Origin: Anaerolineales bacterium
GTDB taxonomy: Bacteria > Chloroflexota > Anaerolineae > Anaerolineales > Villigracilaceae
Assembly (NCBI GenBank): GCA_030583905.1
Contig: CP129481.1
Location: forward strand, 2,944,136 to 3,008,135
Direction: 5' to 3'
DNA: 64,000 nt
Positions 10,301 to 18,390 of this stretch are shown here, piece after piece (within the stretch, counting starts at the first letter, position 1; every line of letters begins with the position of its first letter). The position numbers and the translations under genes are program-made. The notes under the pieces are model-generated. The model was not told where the DNA came from, did not search any database, and worked only from the letters and a program-made list of their open reading frames with translations.

Positions 10301-10567
10301 AACGAACTTAAATCAACAATAATGCAGGAAGCATTAATAGCAGCAAAATCTGTTACAAATAGGACTAACCAAGCTAGTGTATTGGCAATTCTTGCCCCTC
10401 ATTTTGAGAAAGAATTAAGGCTTCAAGTTCTTCAGGATGCATTAACTGTGACTAAAAAAATCGGGGATGAGCACCAGTTTCCCAATACGATTGGAAAATT
10501 TCTGCCTCATTCAAGTGATGAACTAAAATCACAAATACTCGCAGACGCTTACAAAAAAAAAAGATGA
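7343..10567 (+). CDS. STAND/NACHT-type NTPase with helical repeats, 5' part
   Basis: Encodes 1074 residues before a stop caused by a frame change. An N-terminal region of about 170 residues of unknown fold is followed by an Asn/Gly-rich beta linker ('VIGDNNNVINNYYYSGDF', about residues 187-204), then a P-loop ATPase with Walker A 'GDAGVGKTS' (about 254-262) and Walker B 'IVIVCDALDEA' (about 340-350), as in NACHT/STAND signalling proteins. From about residue 740 it has tandem helical repeats of about 33-36 residues built on '(D/E)ELKSQVLQ'. Such proteins are known as infection sensors (Avs-like and NACHT defence families), with the repeats as likely sensor. An upstream TTG at 7307 is an alternative start. 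The last nine residues come from the A10 run; the repeats continue in another frame immediately after. The ATPase part is GC-rich, the repeats AT-rich. Confidence 0.75.
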   Translation: MLSALFTSVADALILYAIDKLDPAERIKSWLRLDPARLAFKKALARAYSAFARQYPEYTSSLFDQPFLSTDALPEFSKLLTRNQHPDPALLAQAWGLSLGTSADFAQAATKPAAYFLERFEAELKAEPALQSLFDSRTLESLPKLEAEIQKLSTDLQRGLDEALKAATDYQKVTLHIGGDVKNSNIVIGDNNNVINNYYYSGDFIALNEYYIPPDGVFQRVRVDEFVGRDWLTAKVDAFLNDPNRKSGAFLLIGDAGVGKTSFMAHLVKERRYLHLFAEQAPGKAMLQRAMQSLGSQLVTRYQIDPYKDRDTLNALSVFPDFLERILRLAASTLTEGEKIVIVCDALDEAGTFPDHFVFGLPKELPDGVYFILSQRPVNVKLPNFEPVIEKLEAQGEGNLQDMQAYLSAVVKRPEVAGQIRSKEYSEEFFIQTLKEKSQGVWMYLHYIIKEIESGARAPLDLANLPTGLVGYYAEYWDTWRTGKRGKGEEAWDDLYAPLLTTVAAAQEAIPVDWLIQWADVNAKPREVIRLLTEHWRAFFTEKDKDGKKTYTPYHLSFKDFITGKVDMSKLPPAQANLVKDLAAQTVDAHKRIVNAFEKECNGEWEKLVEQDYPRLHLTAHLNGAGEYEKLRIMLTEGDEKVKWAEAREKKEETYASYLNDLTYVWDYAEREQNYALAIRCMLIENSIHSLAANIPPELLAELAKAGIWSYERCLEVIRENSDSDSQKKSLRLIAADLPKFLLQEALSIAEQIKDESDHAHALESLAPFLGEELIQQVLRDARKLKYEPDRIKLLAELIPYLEDELKSQVLQESFTAAHQIKEQDDRFGYYHYTHAIVALAPHVEAKLKSQALQEAFVATRKLGPVIRVSELTNLIPHLGMLGNEIKSQAYNEAVNAIYETKACYNELVYSQVLEIFAPCMEDEIKSQIFKLACEITDESNRARVLISLVPYLREDLNLQLIEIIREIKDKNYLARGLALFASKSKNELKSTIMQEALIAAKSVTNRTNQASVLAILAPHFEKELRLQVLQDALTVTKKIGDEHQFPNTIGKFLPHSSDELKSQILADAYKKKR
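10553..10562 (+). other. Run of ten A: frameshift site within the STAND gene
   Basis: Ten consecutive A residues precede GATGAATC. With nine A the frame runs without a stop from 7343 to 11711 (1455 residues), and the repeat register is exactly kept: the junction aligns without gap to a neighbouring repeat ending in 'DESNRARVL'. With ten A translation stops at TGA 10565-10567. This could be a slippage-prone contingency tract, RNA polymerase slippage, or a sequencing or assembly error. Confidence 0.75.
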
Positions 10568-11711
10568 ATCTACTCACGTCAGGCTATTGGCATTTCTTAT
10601 ACCTTTCTTGAAAGATGAGCTCAAATCAAAGGTGATTCAAGACGCAGTTGCTATAGCCGAAAATATTAAAAATGAATATTCACGCTCCCAAGCATTTGCG
10701 GTAATTACGCCTTACTTAATAGATGAGGGTTTGTTGAAAGTGTTTTCAATAGCAAAAGAAATAAAAGATGAATATGCGCGCGCCAGTCTATTAGTGGCTC
10801 TTATACCCTACTTAAGAGATGATATCAAATTGCAAGCACTTAAAGACACGCGCGAAATCAATAATGAATTTGCCCGCGCCCATGTATTGGTCGCTTTTGC
10901 AGAACATTCGACTGATGAGATCAAATCACAGGTATTTATGGCGGCGATCGAAGTCAAGAATGACACCAACCGTTTCCGTGTGTTGACAGCTCTTACAACA
11001 TACCTAACTGATGAGCTCAATTTACAAGTACTTGCAACAACGCGCGATATCAAAGATGAAACTACTCGTGTTCGCGCATTAGCAGATCTTGCAACACATC
11101 TACCCTACGAAATGAAATCTCAAGCACTTCAAGAGGGGCTCACAGCAGCACGCAGAATTAAAGATAAATCCGATCGCGCAAGTGCATTGGCAAGCCTAGT
11201 ACCTCATCTGGGAGGCAAACTTAAATTGCAGGTACTTTACGAAGGGTTGGCAACAGCACGAAAAGTCAAAGATGAATTCGCCCGCGTTCTCTCATTGGCG
11301 CGTTTTGCCTCTTATTTAGAGGATGAATTGAAGTCGCAAGTGATACAAGAAGCGTTGGTATTGTCTGGAAAAATTTACGTTGAAAATGGTCGAATGCGCG
11401 CATTAGCAGCTCTCGTAAATTATTTGGAAGAAGATATAAAAGTAATGGTTTTTCAAGAATTATTAAAATATGATGGTCATCATGCCGATATGAGTATTGG
11501 GGAAGCCTTAAAGAAAATAATGAAAGATGTTGAATTTAAGGGATTAAAACAAAACCTAGTATTATTCACTAAAATTATTTCTCAAAAAGATCGAAAATAT
11601 GGAGTAGAAGCTCTTTCCGCCCTCACCCCAGCCCTCATCCACTTCCGCGGACCTGGAATCGCGGACGAACTCTACCGCACCATCACGGACGTCACCCGCT
11701 GGTGGCCCTAG
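10563..11711 (+). CDS. STAND/NACHT NTPase, 3' part of the helical-repeat domain (different frame)
   Basis: Continuation of the preceding gene in the +1 frame, about 382 codons. It has no start of its own with a ribosome site (only a TTG at 10587), so it is best read as the second half of one gene. It carries about nine more copies of the same helical repeat ('KDELKSKVIQDA', 'TDEIKSQVF', 'EDELKSQVIQEA' and others) and a short GC-rich tail ending in 'TDVTRWWP'. If the frame is restored by slippage, the full protein would have about eighteen repeats. If not, the receptor is truncated in the middle of its sensor domain, and this part is a pseudogene. Confidence 0.7.
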   Translation, partial: DESTHVRLLAFLIPFLKDELKSKVIQDAVAIAENIKNEYSRSQAFAVITPYLIDEGLLKVFSIAKEIKDEYARASLLVALIPYLRDDIKLQALKDTREINNEFARAHVLVAFAEHSTDEIKSQVFMAAIEVKNDTNRFRVLTALTTYLTDELNLQVLATTRDIKDETTRVRALADLATHLPYEMKSQALQEGLTAARRIKDKSDRASALASLVPHLGGKLKLQVLYEGLATARKVKDEFARVLSLARFASYLEDELKSQVIQEALVLSGKIYVENGRMRALAALVNYLEEDIKVMVFQELLKYDGHHADMSIGEALKKIMKDVEFKGLKQNLVLFTKIISQKDRKYGVEALSALTPALIHFRGPGIADELYRTITDVTRWWP

Positions 11712-11719
11712 CCAAATGA

Positions 11720-11725
11720 TAAAAT
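11720..11725 (+). promoter_or_regulatory. Putative -10 element (TAAAAT) for hsdM, near-leaderless
   Basis: TAAAAT ends 10 bases before the hsdM ATG at 11736 and no Shine-Dalgarno sequence is present. Transcription from it would start only a few bases before the start codon. The same layout recurs before other genes in this window (43316, 51960, 55660, 57120). Confidence 0.45.
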
Positions 11726-11735
11726 CCCTCACACC

Positions 11736-13793
11736 ATGACCCAACTCGAAAATATCGAAGCCATTGAAAAGAGACTTTGGAACGCGGCGGATAACCTGCG
11801 CGCGAATTCCAACTATGCCAGCAACGAGTATTTCATGCCCGTGATGGGACTGATCTTCCTGCGCCATGCCTACAGCCGCTTTTTGATGGTGAAGGACTCC
11901 ATTGAAGCGGGGCTACCCCAGCGTGCCGGCAAGACTCGCGAGTTGACCAAGCAGGATTTCTCGCAGAAGAGTTCCATCTTCCTGCGACCAAACGCCCAGT
12001 TCGATTATTTGGTGTCGCTGCCCAGCGAAGCGGACCGGGCGGACGCCATCATCAAGGCGATGGAATCCATCGAAGTAGACTATGCCACGCTCAAAGGCGT
12101 GCTCCCCAAAGCCGAGTATCAGGAGTTGGATAATGAAGTGCTCGGTCAACTGCTGCGGACGCTCAACCCCGATGAACTCAAGCGCGTGTCGGGCGATGTC
12201 TTCGGGCGCATCTACGAATACTTTCTGACCCAGTTTGCCGACCAGAAGGCACACGATGGCGGCGAGTTCTTCACGCCCGTTTCGCTGGTGTCGCTGATCG
12301 CCAATGTGCTCGAACCCAAAAGCGGACAAGTCCTCGACCCCGCCTGCGGATCGGGCGGCATGTTCGTGCAGAGTGCCCGCTTTGTGGAGCAGTTGCACGC
12401 CAACCCCGCCGAACGCCTCACCTTTTACGGTTTGGAAAAGAATCCCACCACCATCCGCCTTGCCAAGATGAACCTCGCCGTGCATGGACTGGAAGGTGAT
12501 ATTCAGAAAGCCATCAGTTATTATGAAGACCCGCACGAACTGTTCGGCAAAGCCGACTTTGTGATGGCGAACCCGCCCTTCAACGTGGATGAAGTGGACG
12601 CGGACAAGGTCAAGAATGACCCGCGCCTTCCGTTTGGTCTGTCTGGCGTGAACAACAAAGGCAAGGTCTCCAACGGCAATTATTTGTGGATCAGTTATTT
12701 CTACAGTTACCTGAACGCAAAGGGTCGGGCTGGATTCGTCATGTCGTCGCAGGCATCCAGCGCGGGCAGGGATGAAGCGAAGGTGCGCCAGAAACTGATC
12801 GAGAGTGGAGCCGTCGAGGCGATGATCGCCATCCGCTCGAATTTCTTTTACACCCGCACCGTGCCCTGCGAACTGTGGTTCCTCAACCGCGACAAGCCGA
12901 AGAAGCACAAGGGCAAGATCCTGATGATCGACGCCCGCAACGTCTACCGCAAGGTGACGCGCAAGATCTATGACTTCAGCCCCGAGCAGTTGCAGAATTT
13001 GCTGTCCATCGTCTGGCTGTATCGTGGAGAAGACCGCCGCTTTCTTAATCTCGTGGCTGGTTACCTGACCCGAACCCTGACCGAAGCCCAAGCCTGTTTC
13101 AACGACGACTCCCTGCCCGCGTTTCTCGCCGCAGTGGAAGCATTTACCACTGAGATCACAAAGAGCACGGAGAAAAACCAAAAAGACTCAGTGGACTCCG
13201 TGCTCTCCGTGGTGAAAGATTTTTCAAACGACCTAGAAGCCTTCCGTAAAGCCATCGACAAAGAATCCGCGCATTGGGCAAAGCAGACCAAACCCAGCGC
13301 CGCCGACCTCGTCAAAGCGACCGAGCGCCTCGCCCCGCTGACCGAAACCGCCCGCGACCTGATTCGCGACGCCGACCTGCTCTACAAACAAGCCAGCCGT
13401 TTGATGGATGGTGGTGATGAGGAGACCCCAAAGGTTTCCAAAACCTTTAGGGTCTTATTGAAAAATATAGAAGAATCCCGCAAAGCTGCCACTGAGGGAC
13501 TCAAGCAGGTGCGTTATTTCCACAGGCAAGCCCACTGGCTGACCGAGCGCTTCCCCGATGGCGAACTATGTGACGTGCCAGGGCTGGTGAAACTGGTGGA
13601 CGTTACCGAGATGGGTGAAGACTACAGCCTGACCCCTGGGCGTTACGTAGGTGTCGCCCCCGAAGAAGTGGACGAAGACTTTGACTTCGAAGCCGCCCTG
13701 CACGATATTCACGTGGAGTTGGGTGGACTGAACGCCGAAGCCGCCGAATTGGCAGCGAAGATTGCCAAGAACTTTGAGGAGTTGGGGGCTTAA
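11736..13793 (+). CDS. hsdM: Type I restriction-modification system, DNA methyltransferase subunit HsdM
   Basis: N6-adenine methyltransferase subunit of a type I R-M complex, 685 residues. The N-terminal HsdM helical domain ('LWNAADNLRANSNYASNEYFMP'-like start) is followed by the S-adenosylmethionine motif 'VLDPACGSGGMF' (about residues 200-211) and the catalytic 'NPPF' (about 280). It is longer than the usual ~500-550 residues, because the C-terminal third is extended; two short palindromic repeat elements lie in frame there (13143-13218 and 13423-13455) and are translated. It opens a compact operon: hsdS starts 4 bases after its stop. It methylates host DNA at the sequence chosen by HsdS and is required for restriction as well. 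Confidence 0.93.
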   Translation: MTQLENIEAIEKRLWNAADNLRANSNYASNEYFMPVMGLIFLRHAYSRFLMVKDSIEAGLPQRAGKTRELTKQDFSQKSSIFLRPNAQFDYLVSLPSEADRADAIIKAMESIEVDYATLKGVLPKAEYQELDNEVLGQLLRTLNPDELKRVSGDVFGRIYEYFLTQFADQKAHDGGEFFTPVSLVSLIANVLEPKSGQVLDPACGSGGMFVQSARFVEQLHANPAERLTFYGLEKNPTTIRLAKMNLAVHGLEGDIQKAISYYEDPHELFGKADFVMANPPFNVDEVDADKVKNDPRLPFGLSGVNNKGKVSNGNYLWISYFYSYLNAKGRAGFVMSSQASSAGRDEAKVRQKLIESGAVEAMIAIRSNFFYTRTVPCELWFLNRDKPKKHKGKILMIDARNVYRKVTRKIYDFSPEQLQNLLSIVWLYRGEDRRFLNLVAGYLTRTLTEAQACFNDDSLPAFLAAVEAFTTEITKSTEKNQKDSVDSVLSVVKDFSNDLEAFRKAIDKESAHWAKQTKPSAADLVKATERLAPLTETARDLIRDADLLYKQASRLMDGGDEETPKVSKTFRVLLKNIEESRKAATEGLKQVRYFHRQAHWLTERFPDGELCDVPGLVKLVDVTEMGEDYSLTPGRYVGVAPEEVDEDFDFEAALHDIHVELGGLNAEAAELAAKIAKNFEELGA
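13143..13218. repeat. In-frame palindromic repeat inserted in hsdM
   Basis: The two arms around GAGCACGGAG and CTCCGTGCTC form an imperfect inverted repeat that extends outward to TTTACCACTGAG and CCGTGGTGAAA. It is translated as a low-complexity Ser/Thr/Lys/Val segment ('KSTEKNQKDSVDSVLSVV'). This matches a type of short interspersed palindrome (CACGGAG / CTCCGTG) seen in many environmental bacteria. It keeps the reading frame, so hsdM is not broken. Confidence 0.6.
13423..13455. repeat. 33-bp palindrome (AGACCC..GGGTCT family), copy 1, inside hsdM
   Basis: Arms AGACCCCAAAGGTT and AACCTTTAGGGTCT pair at 13 of 14 positions around the 5-base loop TCCAA. It is read in frame in hsdM ('EETPKVSKTFRVLL'). 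A second copy with identical design and length lies at 44153-44185 between khpA and rpsP. Two copies 31 kb apart, one within a gene, point to a mobile or dispersed repeat family. Confidence 0.75.
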
Positions 13794-13797
13794 ATAA

Positions 13798-15045
13798 ATG
13801 ACTGATAAAACTTCATCGCCAGTTCAGTTAGGTACTCTGTGCTCAAAAATTGGCAGTGGTGTTACGCCTAGAGGTGGAGATTCTGTATATATTAGCGAAG
13901 GTGTCTCTTTAATTCGTAGTCAAAACGTTTATAACCTTGAATTTACATCCGATGGGCTTGCATATATTGATGAAAAGCAAGCCGAAAAAATGGATGGTGT
14001 CACTGTATTAGAAAATGATGTTTTGTTGAACATTACAGGTGATTCTGTTGCACGTTGTTGTATTGTGCCATCATCAGTATTACCCGCGCGTGTAAATCAG
14101 CATGTTTCCATCATCAGGACAGACTCAACAAAATTAAATCCCCATTATCTAATGTATTACCTGACTTCTCCGTATGCGCAGGCATATTTGCTTTCACTGG
14201 CAGGCTCTGGCGGAACTCGTAAAGCGCTTACGAAATCAATGATTGAAGCATTGAAAATTCCATTGCCATCTCTGAGCGCTCAGGACAATATTGTCTCTGT
14301 TCTCTCCGCCTACGATGACCTGATCGAAAACAACCGCCGCCGCATTGACCTGCTAGAACAGTCGGCGCGCATGTTGTACAAAGAATGGTTCGTTTCCCTG
14401 CGCTTCCCAGGGCATGAGCACGTCAAGGTCAAAGACGGCGTGCCACAGGGATGGGAAATTTCAACAGTTGCCGATGTTTGTAATAGTTTTGAAGACGGCG
14501 ACTGGATTGAGTCAAAAGATCAAGGCGGGGAAGATTATCGCCTTCTGCAAATTTCCAATATCGGCGAAGATGATTTTGTTGAAACGGGAAATTTCCGATA
14601 TGTCACTGAAGAAACATTCAGGCGTTTACGTTGCAATGAAGTCAAGCCTGGGGACATTCTGATTTCTCGAATGCCAGAACCGATTGGCAGGGCGTGGTAT
14701 GTCACCGAGCAACCGTGGAAGATGATAACGGCTGTTGACGCAACAATTGCCCGCCCTAATCCAGAACGCGTCAATTCTTTTTATTATCTGTACCACATAA
14801 ATTCTCCTTCACATCTTGCTGCTTGTGCAGCCAGAGCAACTGGTGCTACACGCCCTAGAGTTACTCGAAAGAATATGGGCGCACTTCCAATTGCTGTGCC
14901 GCCTTTGAATTTACAAAATGAATTTAGCAATATCGCAAGCGATCTTCATCGAATGAAAACGAACTTGCGAGTTCAAAACAAGCAACTACAACAAGCCCGC
15001 GACCTGCTCCTGCCGCGCCTGATGAATGGGGAGATACCCGTATGA
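13798..15045 (+). CDS. hsdS: Type I restriction-modification system, specificity subunit HsdS
   Basis: A 415-residue specificity subunit with the usual two target-recognition domains, each followed by a conserved helical spacer: TRD1 about residues 8-155 then 'QDNIVSVLSAYDDLIENNRR' and TRD2 about 218-375 then a matching spacer ending 'ARDLLLPRLMNGEI'. The recognition parts are visibly AT-richer than the conserved spacers, which suggests that recognition domains were exchanged by recombination at the spacers. It directs the HsdM2S methylase and HsdR to a bipartite DNA site. The stop overlaps the hsdR start (ATGA). Confidence 0.92.
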   Translation: MTDKTSSPVQLGTLCSKIGSGVTPRGGDSVYISEGVSLIRSQNVYNLEFTSDGLAYIDEKQAEKMDGVTVLENDVLLNITGDSVARCCIVPSSVLPARVNQHVSIIRTDSTKLNPHYLMYYLTSPYAQAYLLSLAGSGGTRKALTKSMIEALKIPLPSLSAQDNIVSVLSAYDDLIENNRRRIDLLEQSARMLYKEWFVSLRFPGHEHVKVKDGVPQGWEISTVADVCNSFEDGDWIESKDQGGEDYRLLQISNIGEDDFVETGNFRYVTEETFRRLRCNEVKPGDILISRMPEPIGRAWYVTEQPWKMITAVDATIARPNPERVNSFYYLYHINSPSHLAACAARATGATRPRVTRKNMGALPIAVPPLNLQNEFSNIASDLHRMKTNLRVQNKQLQQARDLLLPRLMNGEIPV

Positions 15046-18000
15046 GCCAATACACCGAAGATGTCCTCGTCCAACAAACCATCGCCGAATACCTCGAGAA
15101 GAACCTCGGCTGGGAATCGGTCTATGCCTACAACGACGAAACCTTCGGTGAAGATGGAACTTTGGGGCGAAAGACCAAGCACGAGGTAGTCCTGACGCGC
15201 TACTTGCGAGCCGCTCTCGTCAAATTTAATCAACATCTCAATCTGCCCGAGTCCGCCTACGAAGACGCCATCCGCCAGATCACAGAGTTCAGTTCCACCC
15301 TGAGCATGCTCTCCACCAATCGTGAAAAATACGACCTGCTCAAAGACGGCGTGCAAGTCAGTTATCGCGACGCGCAAGGCGAACTCAAACGCGAGCGCCT
15401 GCGCGTCTTTGATTTTAAGAACCCCAAAGAGAATCACTTCCTGTGCGTGCGTGAAATGTGGGTGTATGGCTCGATCTATCATAGAAGACCCGACATCCTC
15501 GGCTTCGTCAACGGCTTGCCCCTGATCTTTGTGGAGTTGAAAAACATCCATCGGGATATCAAGGTCGCCCACGAGAAGAACTACTCCGACTATAAAGACA
15601 CCATCCCGCACATCTTTCACCATAACGCCATCGTTGTGCTGGGCAATGGCATCGAAGCCAAGATCGGCTCGCTCTCCAGCAAGTACGAACACTTCCACGA
15701 ATGGAAGCGCCTGCACGAAGACGACCCAGGCGTGGTGGATATGGAGACCCTGCTCAAAGGCGTGTTCGACAAAACCAACCTGATCGACATCTTCGAGAAT
15801 TTCATCGTCTTCGACGACTCAAGCGGTGAAACGCGCAAGGTGCTCGCCCGCAACCACCAATTCCTCGGCGTCAATCGCGCTGTTGAATCAGTGCAGGAAC
15901 GCAAAGACCGCAAAGGCAGGCTGGGCGTCTTCTGGCATACCCAGGGCAGCGGCAAATCCTACTCAATGGTTTTCTTCACCCGTAAAGTCCACCGTAAACT
16001 GGGCGGCAACTTCACCTTCCTGATCTGCACCGACCGCGACGATCTCGACACCCAGATCTACAAAACCTTTGCCGGCTGTGGTCTGGCAGATAACGACAAA
16101 GATCCATGCCGCGCCTCCAGTGCCAAAGATTTGGCAGGCTTACTCGCCCAGCACAAATCCTACGTCTTTAGTTTGGTTCAAAAATTCAACCTCAAGATCA
16201 ATTCGCCCGAAGAAGCCTATTCATCGCGCGACGATATCATCGTCATCACCGACGAAGCCCATCGCACCCAATACGGTCTGCTCTCGCTCAACATGCGCAA
16301 CGCCTTGCAGAATGCCAGTTACATGGGCTTCACAGGCACGCCGCTCTTCAAGGATGATGAGATCACTACCAAGATCTTCGGCGATTACATCTCCACCTAC
16401 GACTTCCAACGCGCCGTCGATGACAAAGCCACCGTTCCGCTCTACTACGACGCGCGCGGCGACAAACTCGGCATCGCCACCAACGACCTCAACGAACGCA
16501 TCGCAGAAAAACTCGAACAACTCGAGATCGAAGACGTCAATGTGGAACAGCGCCTCGAAAACGAACTCAAGGGTGATTATCACATCCTGACGGCGGAGAA
16601 GCGTCTGGAACAAGTCGCTCAGGATTTTGTCACGCACTATTCCAACGCCTGGGAAAGCGGCAAATCCATGATCGTGTGTGTCGATAAGATCACCACCGTC
16701 CGCCTCTACAACCTGGTCGAAACATACTGGCGCGAACGCATCGTGGCATTGGAAAAAAGCCTCCGCTCCACCAAAGACGAGCAGGAAGAAACCTACCGCC
16801 TGCGCCAGATTCAGTGGATGAAAGACACCCAAATTGCAGTCGTCATCAGCGAAGAACAAGGGGAAGTGGCGAAGTTCCGCAAATGGGATCTGGACGTCAC
16901 CCCGCACCGCAAACTTATCAAAGAAGGATTCGAACTCGCGGATCATACCCGTATCGATCTTGAATCTGCTTTCAAGAAGCCTGATCATCCCTTCCGCATT
17001 GCCATCGTCTGCGCCATGTGGCTGACCGGTTTCGATGTGCCCAGCCTCACCACGCTTTACCTCGACAAACCGCTCAAAGCCCATACCCTCATGCAAGCCA
17101 TCGCCCGCGCCAACCGCGTCCACGAAGGCAAGACCAACGGTCTGATCGTGGACTACTGCGGCATCCTCAAGAACCTGCGCAAGGCGCTCGCCACCTTTGC
17201 CGGCAAGGGCGATGATGGACGCGGGGATGACGATGAAATCGACCCGACCATCCCTGAAACCGAACTGCTCAAGTCCCTTGATGAAGCCGTGAACCTCGCC
17301 AAAGACTTCCTCGCCGAGCGCGGTGCCGTGCTCGATGACATTCTCAGCAAGTCAGGCTTTGAACGCAATGCCGCCATCCGCAAGGCAAAAGAAGCCGCCA
17401 ATGAAAACGACAAGACTCGCAAGCGCTTTGAAGTCATGTGCCGCGAAGTCTTCAACAAGTTCATTGCCTGCGTCAACGTGAAGGGCGTCAATGCCTACCG
17501 TAACTCTCGCGACGCCCTGGCGGTCATCTACAAAAGCCTGGAGCAAGACCGCGAAGAAGCCGACATCAGCGACATCATCCGCCAACTTCACGAAGTGGTC
17601 GACGACGTCATCACCACCCAAACCGCGCAAACCGCTGAAGACCGCCCGCCTTACGACATCAGCAAGATCGACTTCGAGCGCCTGCGCAAAGAATTCGAGC
17701 GTTCGCCCGCCAAACATACAACTGTCCAAAACCTGCGGCAGGCAATTGAACAACGCCTGCAGCGTCTGCTCGAACGCAATCCACTCCGCACCGACTTCCA
17801 GCGTCACTACGACGAGATAATCGCCGACTACAACCGCGAAAAAGACCGCCTCACCATCGAACAAACCTTCGAAGACCTACTGAAGTACACCCAAAGCATG
17901 GACGAAGAGGAAACCCGCGCCGCCCGCGAAGGCTTGGACGAAGAATCCCTCGCCATCTTCGACCTGCTCAACAAACCCGACCTGACTCCCGCCGAGATCA

Positions 18001-18263
18001 AACGCATCAAAGCCGTCGCCGTCGAACTGCTCGCCGCCCTCAAAGCCGAAAAACTGCGCATCCCACAATGGCGCGAAAAAGAAACCACCCGCGACGCCGT
18101 CTTCGTCACCATCCAAAACTTCCTCTACGCCGACAGCACAGGTCTCCCCGCTCGTTACACCGAAACCGAAGTCAAAACCAAAACCAACGACGTATTCACC
18201 CACATCTTCAGGGCATATCCCACTGTGCCGTCACCGTATTACCAGTCCACGGCGGGACGATGA
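15042..18263 (+). CDS. hsdR: Type I restriction enzyme, endonuclease/translocase subunit HsdR
   Basis: A 1073-residue motor subunit. The N-terminal nuclease domain has 'RPDILGFVNGLPLIFVELKN' (PD-ExK, about residues 149-168). The SF2 translocase has Walker A 'TQGSGKSYSM' (about 303-312) and a DEAH box 'ITDEAHRTQYG' (about 403-413), with 'MGFTGTPLF' as motif III. A helical C-terminal region of about 300 residues binds the M2S core in this family. It starts within the hsdS stop (ATGA), so S and R are coupled. It cleaves unmodified foreign DNA far from the recognition site after ATP-driven translocation. No damage is seen; all three subunits appear intact, so the system is probably active. Confidence 0.95.
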   Translation: MSQYTEDVLVQQTIAEYLEKNLGWESVYAYNDETFGEDGTLGRKTKHEVVLTRYLRAALVKFNQHLNLPESAYEDAIRQITEFSSTLSMLSTNREKYDLLKDGVQVSYRDAQGELKRERLRVFDFKNPKENHFLCVREMWVYGSIYHRRPDILGFVNGLPLIFVELKNIHRDIKVAHEKNYSDYKDTIPHIFHHNAIVVLGNGIEAKIGSLSSKYEHFHEWKRLHEDDPGVVDMETLLKGVFDKTNLIDIFENFIVFDDSSGETRKVLARNHQFLGVNRAVESVQERKDRKGRLGVFWHTQGSGKSYSMVFFTRKVHRKLGGNFTFLICTDRDDLDTQIYKTFAGCGLADNDKDPCRASSAKDLAGLLAQHKSYVFSLVQKFNLKINSPEEAYSSRDDIIVITDEAHRTQYGLLSLNMRNALQNASYMGFTGTPLFKDDEITTKIFGDYISTYDFQRAVDDKATVPLYYDARGDKLGIATNDLNERIAEKLEQLEIEDVNVEQRLENELKGDYHILTAEKRLEQVAQDFVTHYSNAWESGKSMIVCVDKITTVRLYNLVETYWRERIVALEKSLRSTKDEQEETYRLRQIQWMKDTQIAVVISEEQGEVAKFRKWDLDVTPHRKLIKEGFELADHTRIDLESAFKKPDHPFRIAIVCAMWLTGFDVPSLTTLYLDKPLKAHTLMQAIARANRVHEGKTNGLIVDYCGILKNLRKALATFAGKGDDGRGDDDEIDPTIPETELLKSLDEAVNLAKDFLAERGAVLDDILSKSGFERNAAIRKAKEAANENDKTRKRFEVMCREVFNKFIACVNVKGVNAYRNSRDALAVIYKSLEQDREEADISDIIRQLHEVVDDVITTQTAQTAEDRPPYDISKIDFERLRKEFERSPAKHTTVQNLRQAIEQRLQRLLERNPLRTDFQRHYDEIIADYNREKDRLTIEQTFEDLLKYTQSMDEEETRAAREGLDEESLAIFDLLNKPDLTPAEIKRIKAVAVELLAALKAEKLRIPQWREKETTRDAVFVTIQNFLYADSTGLPARYTETEVKTKTNDVFTHIFRAYPTVPSPYYQSTAGR

Positions 18264-18367
18264 AAGACCACTATTTATCAAAAATCTGTCTCGAAGTCTG
18301 GCAAGCCACCAAATACAACAAGAGAGAAGTGAGAAAGTGTTACGGAGAACCCTCGCGAAATGTTTGA
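18260..18367 (+). CDS. Possible 35-residue small protein overlapping the hsdR stop
   Basis: An ATG overlaps the hsdR stop codon (ATGA) and opens a 35-codon frame rich in Lys, Arg and Tyr, ending in 'CYGEPSRNV'. The position suggests translational coupling to hsdR. No family is recognised, and short frames arise by chance, so this is weak. Confidence 0.25.
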   Translation: MKDHYLSKICLEVWQATKYNKREVRKCYGEPSRNV

Positions 18368-18390
18368 CCCCATAACAAGGAAAATAAAAT

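Noticed and set aside
11913..13181. 422-codon frame antisense to hsdM
   Set aside because: Same reason: HsdM is clearly the real product on the + strand.
16221..17123. 300-codon frame antisense to hsdR
   Set aside because: Shadow of the translocase domain; composition and motifs support only hsdR.
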